A stretch of DNA of 64,000 bases from Limonium bicolor (taxonomy: Eukaryota > Streptophyta > Magnoliopsida > Caryophyllales > Plumbaginaceae): contig CM041777.1 of the NCBI GenBank assembly GCA_023374045.1, positions 111,875,588 through 111,939,587 on the forward strand. The letters are read 5' to 3'. The position numbers and the translations under genes are program-made. The notes beneath the pieces are model-generated. The model saw nothing but the letters and a program-made list of their open reading frames with translations. It ran no database searches and was not told the origin of the DNA. Positions within the stretch are counted from its first letter, which is position 1. Each line of letters starts with the position of its first letter. Positions 37,527 to 49,665 of the stretch are shown piece by piece.

Positions 37527-37922
37527 GACCGACCTTGGGGACCGAACCTGCAAGGTCGGTCGAGCCTTAAATTACAAAGACGGGAAGTCTACTGACTTCG
37601 ACCGACCTTGACCGAACTTGATAAGGTCGGTCGAGTCGTAAAATTGTAAGCCCAGAAGTCTACTGACTTCGACCGACCTTGGGACCGGACTTGGCAAGGT
37701 CGGTCGAGGCATAAACTTCAAACCAGAAACTTACTGACTTGGACCGACCTTGGGACCTACCTGGCAAGGTCGGTCAAGTCTTAAATTTCGAAACCAGAAC
37801 TCACTGACTTGGACCGACCTTGGGACCGACTTGCAAGGTCGGTCGGGCCTGAATATTCCAGCGTTGTAACTCACTGACTTCGACCGACCTTGGGTCCGAC
37901 CCTGGGTAAGGTCGGTCGAGTT
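37527..37922. repeat. Six-unit hairpin minisatellite in LTR c
   Basis: GACCGACC starts at 37527, 37600, 37671, 37742, 37812 and 37882 (period 73, 71, 71, 70, 70). Most units have an 11-bp inverted repeat, GACCGACCTTG with CAAGGTCGGTC, around a 10-15 bp loop, then TACTGACTTC-like spacer. Confidence 0.92.
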
Positions 37923-37927
37923 AAAAT

Positions 37928-38005
37928 AAAAAATATATATATGATTATAGTAATCATATGTATATATATATATATATATGTATATGTACATGTATACATA
38001 TATAT
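37928..38005. repeat. TA-rich microsatellite in LTR c
   Basis: Interrupted (TA)n with TATG variants directly after the minisatellite. Confidence 0.85.
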
Positions 38006-39616
38006 GGTAGCACACCATTAATGGAGTAAAAATGGTAAGGAAGTAAGTACATGAGTAAGAAAGCAAGTTTAAGAAGTAATAAGGAAAGAATGATTTGCAT
38101 AATCAAGTATGAATGTAAAGAAGTAGTAAGTATACGATAGAAGTATTAATGGAGGAATAAGTTGGATCAATAATAGATCATTGATCATACAACTTCATGT
38201 ATGTATAAGAATCGAATAGTAGAATCCCGAAGGAAAACCGGGAGTACGATACGACGGTGAACGGTATGATTTCCTCATGCCTTGTATCCTAACTTGGTTA
38301 CTCTGATTTGTGTGCTTATGTGATCACTCAAATAAGATAAGTGCACGAATCGGACTTTTATTGCACTTAATTGTGTTTGAGCTATATTGTTCTTGTTGTA
38401 ATATCTTGAACATTTAGTTTGTATAATTCATGTAATGAATGGATGAGAATGAAGTGTATGTGTACCTTGTAGTGTACTTGTGCAGTGTATTAACCTTGGT
38501 ATGGAAGTAATGACTTCTACTAATTCCTAACTACCTAACTCCTAACTTGAGTAATGAGTAAAATGGAATTAGTAGAAGTCCAATATAGTTTCGGCCATGC
38601 ATGAGGATAAGGAAACACAAGAGGTTGGATCCGAATCCTGGCCTTAATCCTTTCCATGGACCAAACCCCTTAAATGGGTAGCATCCTGGATTGGTGAGCC
38701 ACCCTAAAGCCCGGTGGTGGGATATAGTAGTCCTTGCCTGGAGGTCATACCGACATGACTTGAGTAAGTAAGTAAGTAAAGAAATTGTATGAGTAATGGT
38801 CTTGGCTATTGTAAGTCATTGACCCTGAGTAAATGAGTAATGTACACCCGATTAACCCGAGTGTGTAAAGGAGCTAACAAGCCTTGTGTATGTATTGGAG
38901 AAGCGTATCTCCATAAGGTAAGTATGTAGGATTGACTTGTAATGTCTTCCTTGTATGCATTGATGTATGTATGTTGGTGGAATGTATGTATTGTAATATT
39001 GTGTATATAAGCATGTATGTATGTACGAGTAAAATGAACTGCATGTATTCGAATAAATAGTCGGTACCCTCGCTAGTACGCGGGGTATGCGGATTTCATA
39101 TGCAGTGTAAGCTGAGCCCCTTGGGGCACTATTTTTATCTTACAGGTACCCGTGAGGCTTGAAGGTCGAGTAAGGACCGGGATGAATCCCTTTTTGAGTA
39201 GTAGTAGATTTGAATGGTGAACCGAGTTGTACACGGCTTGAGGCCTTTTGAGTAGCTGGTGTACCATGTGGTACACCCTTTTGGAGAATTGAAATTATGA
39301 ATTTGGAAATGATGAGTAGTTGTGTAAACTCATAATTTTTGAAATAGAATTGTAGACCTGGAATGTAATTCATATATATTGGGTACTCGGTAATCAAAGT
39401 GTAAGTAAGCATTTGGTATTGTAATGTAAGTATTATGTACTCGGTATATTCTAATCTTCAGACCGCTACAGTAAGTAGTAGTAGCCTTGTTGGTCTTAGT
39501 ATGGCTGACAGCGTTGCATCACCCGCCGGGAGTAAAGTATATATATCCGCTGCGTGTAGGAGTAAGTATGGAGACGGTTAGAGGATAATGGAAGGATTAA
39601 CGGTTGGGGTGTTACA

Positions 39617-40312
39617 TCAACTCCTTCCCATACCGAAACCTACGTCCTTGGGATTCAGTCAATTCATGGATCATATTCTTTTGTCTTCTATATTGAACCC
39701 TACTAAAGAAGAATTTACTATTACGATCACCCGCTTGCAACCATCGTTTCCTAAATCGTTGTGGCCATCGCGTTTCCTCGTTGAGAAGAAGCAGGTCAAG
39801 CTCATAACTTAAGTATCGCCACTGATTTAATGAAGTAGGTGTAGGAGTTTGCCCAGCAATTGCATCTATTTCCCCTTTAGTTTAGTTACTCTGATATTCT
39901 CCACTTCTTATGGTGGCCACCCCAGTCTTTCAAAACACGTCCACACCTCTTAACCATGTAATAACCTCTTCGACCATTCTCACCCGACCAGGTTTGTTGG
40001 ATTATTCGATGACACTTATCTTCTCCAACCCAGCACTTCTCAAATTTAAAGAGTTTTGGACCTCCTCTAGGTGGTGACTGAGTGAGCAATTTAATTGGAC
40101 GGTCAGATTGGCCCCATTGTAAATAAAGGTCACAAGTGTTTGGAAAGAGTTACAACCACTCTGAGGAAGCAACTAAATGATCCAGTCGACACTAGGTGTT
40201 GTACTGTCCACAATGTCTATTGGTATAAGTAAAGATGTCGCCAACAAAACCCAAGCCGGCTAGACGACATCAGCATAAACAACGACGAAAGGAGGACATG
40301 TGTCTTTGATTA
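39617..40312 (-). pseudogene. LINE fragment 3: endonuclease C-terminus to start of RT
   Basis: Minus-strand translation shows GLGFVGDIFTYTN and a degraded RLDHLVAS (endonuclease end; the consensus has F-T-W-T-N and R-L-D-R-F), then FKFEKCWVG, and later LLNEETRWPQRFRKRWLQ and GDRNSKFFF, the block that precedes the RT of plant L1 LINEs. Stops break it. It is continuous with fragment 2 across LTR b (TSD GATTA) and, in frame, with fragment 4 across LTR c. Confidence 0.88.
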
Positions 40313-43300
40313 TGAAATACCCCAAACCTAAATATGTTATTTAAATGTTAAAATATGGTGTATCAAGGCTAAAAAGTGCCTTAGAAACATTAGTAAACAA
40401 TTTAAACCATAGTAAACACAATAAAGTACCATTAACACAATTTGAGCAACAACATGCTCTAAACTTGGGATAACATTGGTTAGGACCCAAAGAGCTTACC
40501 AAGACTTATTAATATGCTAATGGAAATGCTAAACCAATTACCAAAGAAAACCAAGCTCAAAAACAAGTTAAAACACAAATTGTGCTTTAAGGAGTCATAA
40601 AGCACATTTTTGAAAAATTGTCTTAGAAATGGGTTTTGAGTGGCTAAATGCCCATGGTTACACCTTAATCAATATGTGTACTACTTAGTATCACATTAGG
40701 AAGCCTAAATCAATGGGAAATCAAAAATTTCACAAATATGTGCACTAATTATGAATAGTGCTCAAATAGTGCTTAATTTAGCATTAAGTCAACATAAGTT
40801 AATTAATTGGTCAAACTAGCTCCTAAATATCCTAAGTAACTGGAGGGGCCGATTTTTAAGGTGGGGATTCATCACCCTTGCCAGCCAACTAAAAGAAAGA
40901 AAAGAAACTAAAGTAAAAAAGACTATTTACTTTATAAGTAAATATCTTACAAGTTAAACCTCTCACCTCACTTTTCTTCATTCCCTCCATTCCCCACCGT
41001 CTTCTTTCTTCATCCTCCCAAGCAAAACAGTTTTGCTACAGCACCCCTCTCTTCTCCAACTTCATTTCTTTGTCAATTCCAACTTCATACTCTAAATCAA
41101 ATTCTAAGACCATATTTGTGTTAGTTAGACCAAGCTCTTCAATTCCATCTTTTCAAATCTCCAAGAACTCAAGTTTCATTCCATGGATAATATCCATTGA
41201 AGGAGGAAAAGCTCAACTTCTTATACTTTGATACTCTCCTTTGCTTCAAGGTAAGAAAAGCCAAAGAAAATTCATGTTTCCTCTCATTTTCATACATGGC
41301 CGAGAATCAACATTGATGGTTCTTTGTCTTGTTGTTTTAATAGCTTTATTTAATCCTCAAAGGACTAGGAGGAGTCCTACCTTGCTCCTTAATCAAGCTC
41401 TCTTTCAATTCCAAGGTAAATATCAATTCTAGTGTTTTAAGACACTTCTTGTAATCTATGGTTGTTCATGAGTTTAAGTATAATGCTTAATGCTCATTAC
41501 CCTTATGTATATTGGTTAGAAGGTTGACAAGTGAACAAGTCCTTGCCGATTTTCAATCAAGAGAAAACAAGAGAGAAATCTTAAAGAGGAAAAGGTAAAT
41601 GACCTATCCTAATGTAGTTTTGTGCCTTAGGAAATTGAGCTTGAATTTCTTTATAAACAACCTAAAGAGCCAAAGGGAAATGAGTTAGTAAAATATCCAC
41701 AAGGTGGATTATAAGGGCATATGAGATTGTTGTGTGTATTTGCAGGTTGAAAGCATTTAATATATGGAAATTCAGTGTTTAAGATTATTGTTATTTAAGG
41801 GCCTAAGAGCCATGTCATTTAAGGGCCTAAGTGCCAAGCAATTTAAGTTTACGCACTATATTGTGATGTGGTATAGTTTGGGTGTAGTTTATGTGTAAAG
41901 ACCATTCATACTGGATTTGAATGTCTTTGATTGTTTAAGGATAAAAAACCATGTTTTGAGTGTAAGAATGTGCTAGAGGAGCTATGGAAAATTTTAGTTG
42001 ATAAACAAAGAGTTTTACGTATTTAGGTGATTCTATGACCTAGAAAGTGCTAGAAATCCTTAAGGGTTATATTGGTGAAATAAAATGAGTTAAGGTGTTC
42101 TAGAGTGTTACAATGACTTAGGAATTGTCTTGGAGGATTTAGAGATCAAATGGATGTTTTAAGACACACCAAAGTCATGGTAAGAGTGTTGTTAAGACTT
42201 GTGTAAATTTTGGTAAACAAAAGAGATATAATGCCTTGTGAAGGATTGAGTATGAACTTGTTGGAAAGACCTTAAGGAGTTTGTGTAAAGAGATGATGAT
42301 GATGATCATGCTTGTGAAGAAACACTTTGGTTAGTCTAAGTTGTAGTCATAATTTACCACTTAGAAATCCAAAGGAACAATGTTATAAGTGTTAGGGATT
42401 TTTGTAAAGATTGAGTAAATGATTAAAGAAGTCAAATGGAGGTTTGATCATGAGTAAAGAGGGATGTAAAGGTGCCTAAATGACAATAGAACATATTAGG
42501 AAGCTTGTGGAGAAGTTGGGAGCAAGTTAGACAATTTTTGGAAAGGTTCTGCAGTCGACCGACCCAGGGGACCGACCTTGGCTGGGTCGGTTGGACTATA
42601 ATAAGCTAGCCGGAAATGTTTCTAGACCTAAGGGACCGACCTTGGCTGGGTTGGTCGGGCTGAAAAATACTGAACCAAAATGTTTCTGGAATGGACCGAC
42701 CTTAGGACTGACCATGGTTGGGTCGGTCGAGTAAAAATTTTCAAACCCGGATGTCTTCTGCATCCGACCGACCCAGGGGTTGGGTCGGTCGGTGGGTCGG
42801 TTGGTCCTTAAAAAAACATAAAAGAAAATATGGTTTAAGTAGTAAACCCTAGTAAGTATAATGAGGGTAAACAAGTGTAAGTTTAAATGTGAAAACATGC
42901 CATATAATCATGTAAAGTACTTAGTTAATCGGAAATCGAATACGATAATTAACCGACATGACTAATTATGTATAGGAGCTGCATTCGGTGGTCAACGAAC
43001 GCAACAGGGACCAAGGTATGGTTTTCTTGCAGTTTGTTTGCTACCAGTTTACACCGGCTTGTGTGTTGTTTGTTTTCCAGGATGTTTATGACTTTGTAAG
43101 ATTTAAATCATGAAATGAGTTTACAGTCATTGTTATTATTGTGGCGTGTGTGTTCCGATACCGTTAATCTCGAATACGTGCTAACCTGTTAGTTAACCAA
43201 AGTTAGGATTATGCAAGAGAACGGTATTCGGTTTTAACGTTTCAACTTAAGGGACGTTCTAACTACGGCTATCCGTGTGTTAGTTGTGGTTTGTATTGCT

Positions 43301-44290
43301 CGAATGTATCCCATCTCCCTTGTGTGCCTAACTTGGATTGAACACTTATTGTGTGTAATAATATGTTAAGTTCCATCAATGGAACTACTAAAAAGTGTAT
43401 AAGTGGGGGGTGAGGAATCCGAGTGTCCGGTCGCGCGTGTATGTTTGGGTGTCGATGTCTGGGTCAGATTCGACACTCTTTATGTTTTGATTGTTTTCCT
43501 TCTTGGATTACAATCTCTCACAAGTCTAATTAATGGCTTTCCTACCTTGACTTAAGTTCGGGGCTAGGGGGAATGTATGTACGATGTGTTCGGATCACTA
43601 TATCCAACATACCTTCGGGTACGTTAAACGTTTGACAAACCGAACGGTAACGAGTTATGTAACGGGCTTAATATGAGATTGACAACATTCTCTAGGCTCA
43701 ACCAACTTGGCTAACTGTTATGTGGTTCGTTTCCACAAGCGATTTGTTCCTAGTTATGTTGTTGTTATGCAATGAGTGTTGCTATGCTTATGTATGTCGT
43801 TGCTAAATAACCCCATGTTCATTATGAGAATTAGTTGCATGTATCCCGGTAGCCGACAGGCTGTACATTAATCATACCAGCCAAGGGTTGCTGAGCACCT
43901 TTGGGGCACCATATTTATTTTACAGGATGAGGATCAAAGAAGCGGAGTCGCTTTAGATTAGATGTGCAAGATGTATTTTTGTTAGCTTTTGGATAGTGAC
44001 CCGAGTTGCGCCTGTGCACTCGTGGAAGTTATATATTGATGGAGTTATACTGAATGATTTTGTATATATATATCTATACACTCAGTATAGTTGGTTTGTA
44101 AGTATGTGGATATTAGTAACTAATGCTTGGGAGTCTGTGTCCATCAGACCGATACATATTGTGCGTATTAGCCTTGTTAGCCATGTGGGTGGCTAACGAC
44201 ATGTAACACCGTCCCGTTTTGGTTAATGTTAAGTTATGGATTTCCGCTGCGTTTGCCGTTTATTGTTAAGTTTTCAGTTGGGGTGTTACA
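40313..44290 (+). mobile_element. Solo LTR b (same family as LTR a), 3,978 bp
   Basis: TGAAATACCCC...GGGGTGTTACA with TSD GATTA at 40308-40312 and 44291-44295; removing it restores the LINE frame. Contains donor-like AAG|GTAAG at 41250/41251, a GGTCGG minisatellite, and a CAGC...GCTG hairpin near 43,880 followed by TTTTACAG at 43925. No gene within. Confidence 0.94.
42553..42812. repeat. GGTCGGTC inverted-repeat minisatellite in LTR b
   Basis: Four units of about 70 bp pairing CCGACC(C/T) with GGGTCGG(T/C)(C/T)G. Same core as in LTRs a, c and E. Confidence 0.85.
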
Positions 44291-44331
44291 GATTATGCTC
44301 ACCCATACCCCTGTATACATAATTGTACATG
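44291..44331 (-). pseudogene. LINE fragment 2: endonuclease, 41 bp
   Basis: A sliver between LTR b and element K. It holds TSD GATTA on the left and ACATG on the right. In translation it continues from GDFNEVM in fragment 1 into fragment 3 without a frame change. Confidence 0.8.
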
Positions 44332-44755
44332 TGAAACACCCCTAAACAAATAAACACATAAAATCATAAACGAGTAAGGACTATCCGAGAATAACGTGTC
44401 ACATAATTCGGGACACGTGATAATGCATGAACAATTAAATTAAGTACGGACATATGTATGTCCGAGGACATGAGAACGTGACATATTCATACAGTCACGT
44501 ACATATATATATATACGTATATAAAAATACATATACGTAACGTTACAACATTACAACGTCGTATATAATAATTAATCATAATAACGTCGCATATTTACAC
44601 ATAACTAAAACGCGACAAACTAAAAGGGGGGCGTATATATATATATGTGTACGTATAAATAACTAATAACGTAACAAAATAAGGTAGTCGGGTATAAATT
44701 AATAACGCGACGGATTATATAGTCGCTCATACTTATACAAAAAAAGAGCAGAAAC

Positions 44756-44825
44756 GCTCCAGCTGAGGTTCAAACCCCGTACCTCTTGTATACACTCAGA
44801 ATGCTTTAACCGATTGAGCTATGCT
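44756..44825 (-). other. tRNA-like A-box/B-box unit in K left LTR
   Basis: The minus strand from 44825 reads GAGCATAGCTCAATCGG, with TAGCTCAATCGG matching the Pol III A-box consensus, and 30-odd bases later GGTTTGAACC, one base from the B-box consensus. Seven T follow at 44745-44739. The acceptor and anticodon stems do not pair well, so it is a tRNA relic or tRNA-like promoter unit, not a working tRNA. In the right LTR the B-box has lost a base. Confidence 0.55.
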
Positions 44826-45799
44826 CAATTTCAATAGCTTATGCCACCGAATTGAAACTAGTAAGTTATCAACCAAGCTAGCTAAAAAAAAAAGAAGAAT
44901 CAGACACGCGCAGTACCGGTTCCCTACTCCTTCTTCCTCGGTATTGCTCCTGTCCAACACAAACTATTCAACAGCATATGTATACTGTCCCCTGCATGCG
45001 GATCACCTTCTGTGCGGCACGGAAATTCCCACTCCCACATACACCAGTTTCCTTTTCTCCATACCTCTCATGCAGAAAGCTTTTCCTTCCTCGCAAGTGT
45101 GTATTCTGCTTGATAACCCAATCAGCTCCTCCACCTCCTTCCCTATGCCCCACGGCAAGTGCAAGTTCAGACCCAGTTTGTTTCCCTCAAGTTTCCTTTC
45201 AGTCTTGACGCAAGACAAGGCCTTCGATTTCCCTAATTCTCTGCCTGTTGCATGTTCCAACCAGAATGGTTCAAGTCCTAGAAACCTGAGGCAATACGAT
45301 CAGAAGGTAAGCAACAGGTAATATCCTGCACACTCCTTCGATGCTCATGAACAGATAAGGCCATGTTCTTCCCCATGTTCTGTCTGCCCATCTGGTTCTG
45401 TTGTTACTGATCTTTCCTTGTTGTAAATCCTGAACTGATCTTAGTTCTGGGAAAGAAACCTTCTGTTCTGATTCTGTTTCTTGTCCTGATGCCGAGACAT
45501 TGCAGATTTACACACCCAAATCACTTATTCCTCTCATGCATGAAGCCAGCATGCAACTGCACCTCTTAAGCGTGACCAAAACCACCTGAGTAGGCATCTT
45601 TCACTGAAACAAAACCAGGAGTGAGGCCAAAGTCCAAGCTTCTGAGAGCTTCACATTCCACCAGGAGCGGATCAGGAAGAACCAGCTTCAAAACAAGAAA
45701 AAAAAAGAAACTCAAGGTAGTAAGCTACCCACCCGAACTGCTATTTATGTATACTCAGCTTCCAGAGATGATATTGGCTTGATTAACAAATTTAAAACA

Positions 45800-48340
45800 C
45801 AACTAAAACTCTTAATAAGTTGGAAGGCACTTTGGGAATGCTAAGAAACAGCTTAGTGCAGAAAGAGGGAAAACTTGACAGAGAGGTGAGCAGAAACTTG
45901 AGGTTCTGTTCTGTAACTTACATTCTGCAACATTTGTATTCTGCATATCCGTTTCAGAGAGGATGTAAAAGCTGCATTGGCTTGGTAATAAACCTAAAAG
46001 CTTGCCAACCCACTTATCAAATTGTTAACTGACCTGATAATATTAGGAACAGAGAAAAAAAACGAGATCAGGAATAAAGAGAATAAGCAAACAGAAGAAG
46101 GAACAAAAAAAACGTACCAGTTTCATAGTGCAGTTCTACCAGTTTCTGAAATCTCGGTTCCTGCAAGTTGATCTCTGAGAGGGTTAAACAATGTTGTTGT
46201 GAATCTATGATGAAGCTAAAACCCTGATAAAAACATTTAGCTAACTGGGTAAGCCAGTTGAAGGAAAAAAAACGAAAGTCAGATTAGAGAATTAAGAGAA
46301 GGATAGAAGAGAAGTTACTGGTTTCTGTGTTGCAGTTTTATTTTCAGTTTCATCAGTTCTGTATAACTGTAATACAAGAGGATTAAGATGGCTGTATTGG
46401 CCTAAATAATGAAAGCAGAACTTAGCTAAAGTGCCCAATTAGGTCTGTAAACATTCGAGAAGAGTAGGAGTTAATGGAATGCAAAGTGATGTATCAGTTT
46501 CTGCAACAGTGTTGTTTTTCTTTCATTCCAGTTCAAAGGAGTTCAGTAGTGTCAGCAATATTGTTTTGGGATTGAATCTGTAGTGAGTGCTTAACTAAGG
46601 GGCTATATGATCTGGGGATAAATTAGAAGGTAGGTTGCAAAGTAGAAAGCCAACGACAGGAAAGAAATGCAACAGTCTAGGATTTTAGTTTTCAGCTTAT
46701 GTTGCAGTTTCGGTATATTGGAATTTCAGTAGCTTAATAGTTTGTCTTGGGTCTGTCTCTAAGGAGAAAACCTGGGTTACACACTTAACTAACTAGGTAA
46801 GAAGGTTGGGGGAAAATTGAAGGTCAAACGTATGAATAAAGAAAAGAAAGGAAGGAAATAGGAAAGAAGATAGCAGAATTTAATGCTTCAGTTTTATGTT
46901 TTTTCTGGAGGTTGCCTTCTGTATAACTATGTGACAGTGGACTGTTTGGGGTTGTTTTCGAGTTTAAACTTGTGGTATAATACTCAACTAGATAGGAAAG
47001 CACCTTGGGAGGAATTTGAAAGACAGAATTGATATTAAACAGAAAAGGGAGGAGAAAGAGCCTCAGTTTTTGATATGTTAATTTCCAGGTTTCTCCTGAA
47101 AGTCGAGCTTCTGTCTAACTGAAGCACAAGGGTTATAAAGTACTGCATATGGCTGTTAACGAACTTAGAAAATCTAGCTAAGACCCTTGCTTAATTAGAA
47201 ACACACCTGGTAGAGGTGGGAAGATCAGTCAACGCACTAAACCAGGAGTATGTAACAGGAGAGTGCAGGATTAACTTCAGTTTCAGAAGTTTTTATGTTC
47301 GCTGTATGCTAACTTCTCAGGGAATATAACCCTTGTTGCTGGAGTATTTTCTGAAGTTGAAGCCATGTTGAGAGACGTAGCTAGATGGCTATGCAAGCTA
47401 AGGGAAACAGTTGACAGAGTGAAACAGGAGGTAGTGATATCGGTCTCAGTTTTCAGTTGGTATTTATGTTCTGTATAACGCAGAACAGAGAGTTTTGATG
47501 GGGTTGATTGAGAGTATTATGAGTCTAAAAGCCTGGCTAATTAACCTAACTAAGTGTGCCAACGTTTTTGAGGATATTGAGAGTCAAACTCAGGGGCAAA
47601 GAAAGGAGAAGGAATAAGGTATAGCAGGTTTCTATTTTCAGTTTTCAAAAAAATACTGCTCCTGTGTACCTGGGCTCCCAAAGAATTAGGAGTGTTATGG
47701 TGGCATAGGTATGAACTCAGATCATTACTAAAGTGGTGGAGTAAGTTGGCAAAGTCATTTGGAGGAATTAGAAGTCAGTCCACCCACTAGAAACAAGAAA
47801 TCAAAGGAGAAATTATCGGGTGCATACTTCAGTTTTTTTAGTTCCTGTCACTTCTGTATCAAAACACTTCAGCAGCTGTAACAGATTGTTGGGATCTGTC
47901 TTTGAGTTTAAGACCCGGCTTTAACACTTAAACAACTGGGTAAGAGGAATTGGGTAGAATTGGGGACAGGTCGATGAACCAAAAGAAAATGTGAAGAAGA
48001 GAAATACAGATTGTGTTTCAGAATTTTGATAAAGTGCTGTTTGTATGATTGAAGTACTGAGGGTGTAAGAGAGTTGTAATGGGTTGGAAATGGATTTAAA
48101 AACCTAGCTAACATGCGTGGGTAAAGGGGAATATACTTGGGGAAACCTAAGAACTCGTTTGGTAACTTGAACAAAGGAGTAGAAAGAAGATAATGTGCAG
48201 TTGGTGTTTTCAATTTGGTATTGTTCCCTGTTCTGTCTAGTGGAGTTCAAGGTGACCAACAGTGTTATACCAGATTGTTTAGGAGTATAAAATTTTGTTA
48301 AAACACCTAACTACACTGCCACACATTTTGGGGGAATCAA
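45800..48340 (+). repeat. Diverged ~188-bp tandem array in K left LTR
   Basis: About 14 units recognisable by a core like (T/C)TAGCTAA or TTAACTAA...(G)GG followed by a GGAA/GGTCAA stretch and a TCAGTTTT...TTCTGTATAACT stretch. Core positions include 46237, 46422, 46591, 46784, 46984, 47174, 47378, 47542, 47725, 47928, 48104 and 48307; spacing 164-204, mean 188. Units are highly diverged from each other, though the two LTRs are not. Confidence 0.7.
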
Positions 48341-49130
48341 CAATAAGTGCTACCATTGGAAGTTAAGAATAAAGGGAGGTACTAATTGTGAGTGTGAGTT
48401 TTGTTCTTAAGTTCTATGTTAGTAGATTGTTGCATTACGTTAGTTATGATTACTGAAATGCCCTAGGGTGCCTAGTTATGAGGGAATACACTCTAGGCAA
48501 ATCGAAATCAATTTTAGGTTAAGCTTGTCACACGTTGGTGCTTAAAAATACTCTAGAATAATAGCTAGAGGAATGACTTAGCTAACGTGTAAGTCGACAA
48601 TGTAAATGTCCTAGGAGGGAGATAAAGCCTAAGGCTAATACTTGTAAACTTCTAAGGGCTAGTATAAGTTGAACATTCAAAGGTTCACCCAGGGAACAAC
48701 ACCCGATAAAATAGGACAAACTAAGAAAAATGTTACAACTGTCGTCACATGAAATCATAAAACTGACGAGTTATTTTAATTAACGTTAGGGACGGGACGA
48801 ACGCCAACCGGGACCCGGTGTGCGAGATAACTCTCCCTTCTGAATAAGGTATGGACATGTGTGGTTCGTATGTTGCCGTGTTACACGGCTTGTTTGCTTT
48901 GTGTGCTGTGTGCTTTGTGTGACAATGACTCTAAGACTAAAAGCATGAAAATTGGATTGCTTCTTGTGGCTTGCTTTTATGCGTGTTATATATATCCTTG
49001 TGGCATTTTACTTGCGCGCACACAGTAGTTTAGTCCCTTTCTCGTTTATGGAACTTGAGACGAACTACTACGAACTATGAAAACAAAGAAAACTCAATAA
49101 GGGGAACTCCTCTCTAATCCATTGAGGACT

Positions 49131-49320
49131 ACCATGACACCCACTATGGTGTCTATTCATTAATCATAATGAAGAGAAGTCTCCTTGGGTGAGACATGAC
49201 GAACCACGTAGACAAAACAAAAGAACTATACAAAGAGACGAATCCTCTCTAACTTTAGAGGACCGCTAATGACACCCACTATGGTGTCGAGATTAATGAT
49301 AATGAAACGAGAAGTATCAA
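49131..49320 (+). repeat. ~138-bp duplicated unit in K left LTR
   Basis: ATGACACCCACTATGGTGTC occurs twice, 138 bp apart, within diverged longer copies. A similar 137-bp repeat (CTCGGGATCTAA...ACTCGGTGC) follows at 49,720-49,960. Confidence 0.75.
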
Positions 49321-49431
49321 CTGTGAAACATGAGAATAACCCGGGAAGACAACAGCTCGGGCCGCGCGGTATGGATGATCGGGAGTTGGTATCTGCATCA
49401 GATCCTTCGACCGTCTATGATGGAATATATT

Positions 49432-49665
49432 TTGGTGAAGCACATCCCGGAGTCCAGAGGTGACTTCCGCTTCCTTGACCCTGGGTGTCGGGAATGGGGG
49501 AGTGACAAGTTGGTGAAGCACATCCCGGAGTCCAGAGGTGACTTCCGCTTCCTTGACCCTGGGTGTCGGGAATGGGGGAGTGACAAATTGGTGAAGCTTA
49601 TCCTGGAGTCTAGAGGTGACTTCCGCTTCCTTGACCCTAGGTGTCGGGAATGGGGGACTAGCTAT
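49432..49665 (+). repeat. 78-bp minisatellite, three units, K left LTR
   Basis: TTGGTGAAG starts at 49432, 49510 and 49588, an exact 78-bp period; the third copy is slightly diverged. As 78 is a multiple of three and the unit has no stop in two frames, both strands are open here (129 and 134 codons). No protein similarity is recognised. Confidence 0.92.

Larger units (their letters stand above)
35696..39616 (+). mobile_element. LTR c (long-LTR Ty3 family), 3,921 bp, no TSD
   Basis: Begins TGAAATACCCC and ends GGGGTGTTACA; the 3' half matches LTR d. No internal domain. Flanks are TTCCT and TCAAC, so there is no TSD, although LINE sequence continues on both sides. Inside: CT-rich leader with a (CT)n run at 36126-36152, donor-like AAG|GT sites near 36,433, 36,599 and 36,781, the six-unit minisatellite, a TA-rich run and an acceptor-like TTACAG at 39140-39145. 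The open frames at 36084-36392 lie in the CT-rich leader and are not genes. Confidence 0.87.

Noticed and set aside
44821..45321. 166-codon open frame as a gene in the K LTR
   Set aside because: It lies in a non-coding LTR, is disturbed by indels in the second LTR (51888-52394) and resembles no known domain.
45800..48340. CRISPR-like or centromeric satellite array
   Set aside because: Units are about 188 bp, highly diverged and within an LTR; there are no identical short repeats with unique spacers and no homogenised monomers.
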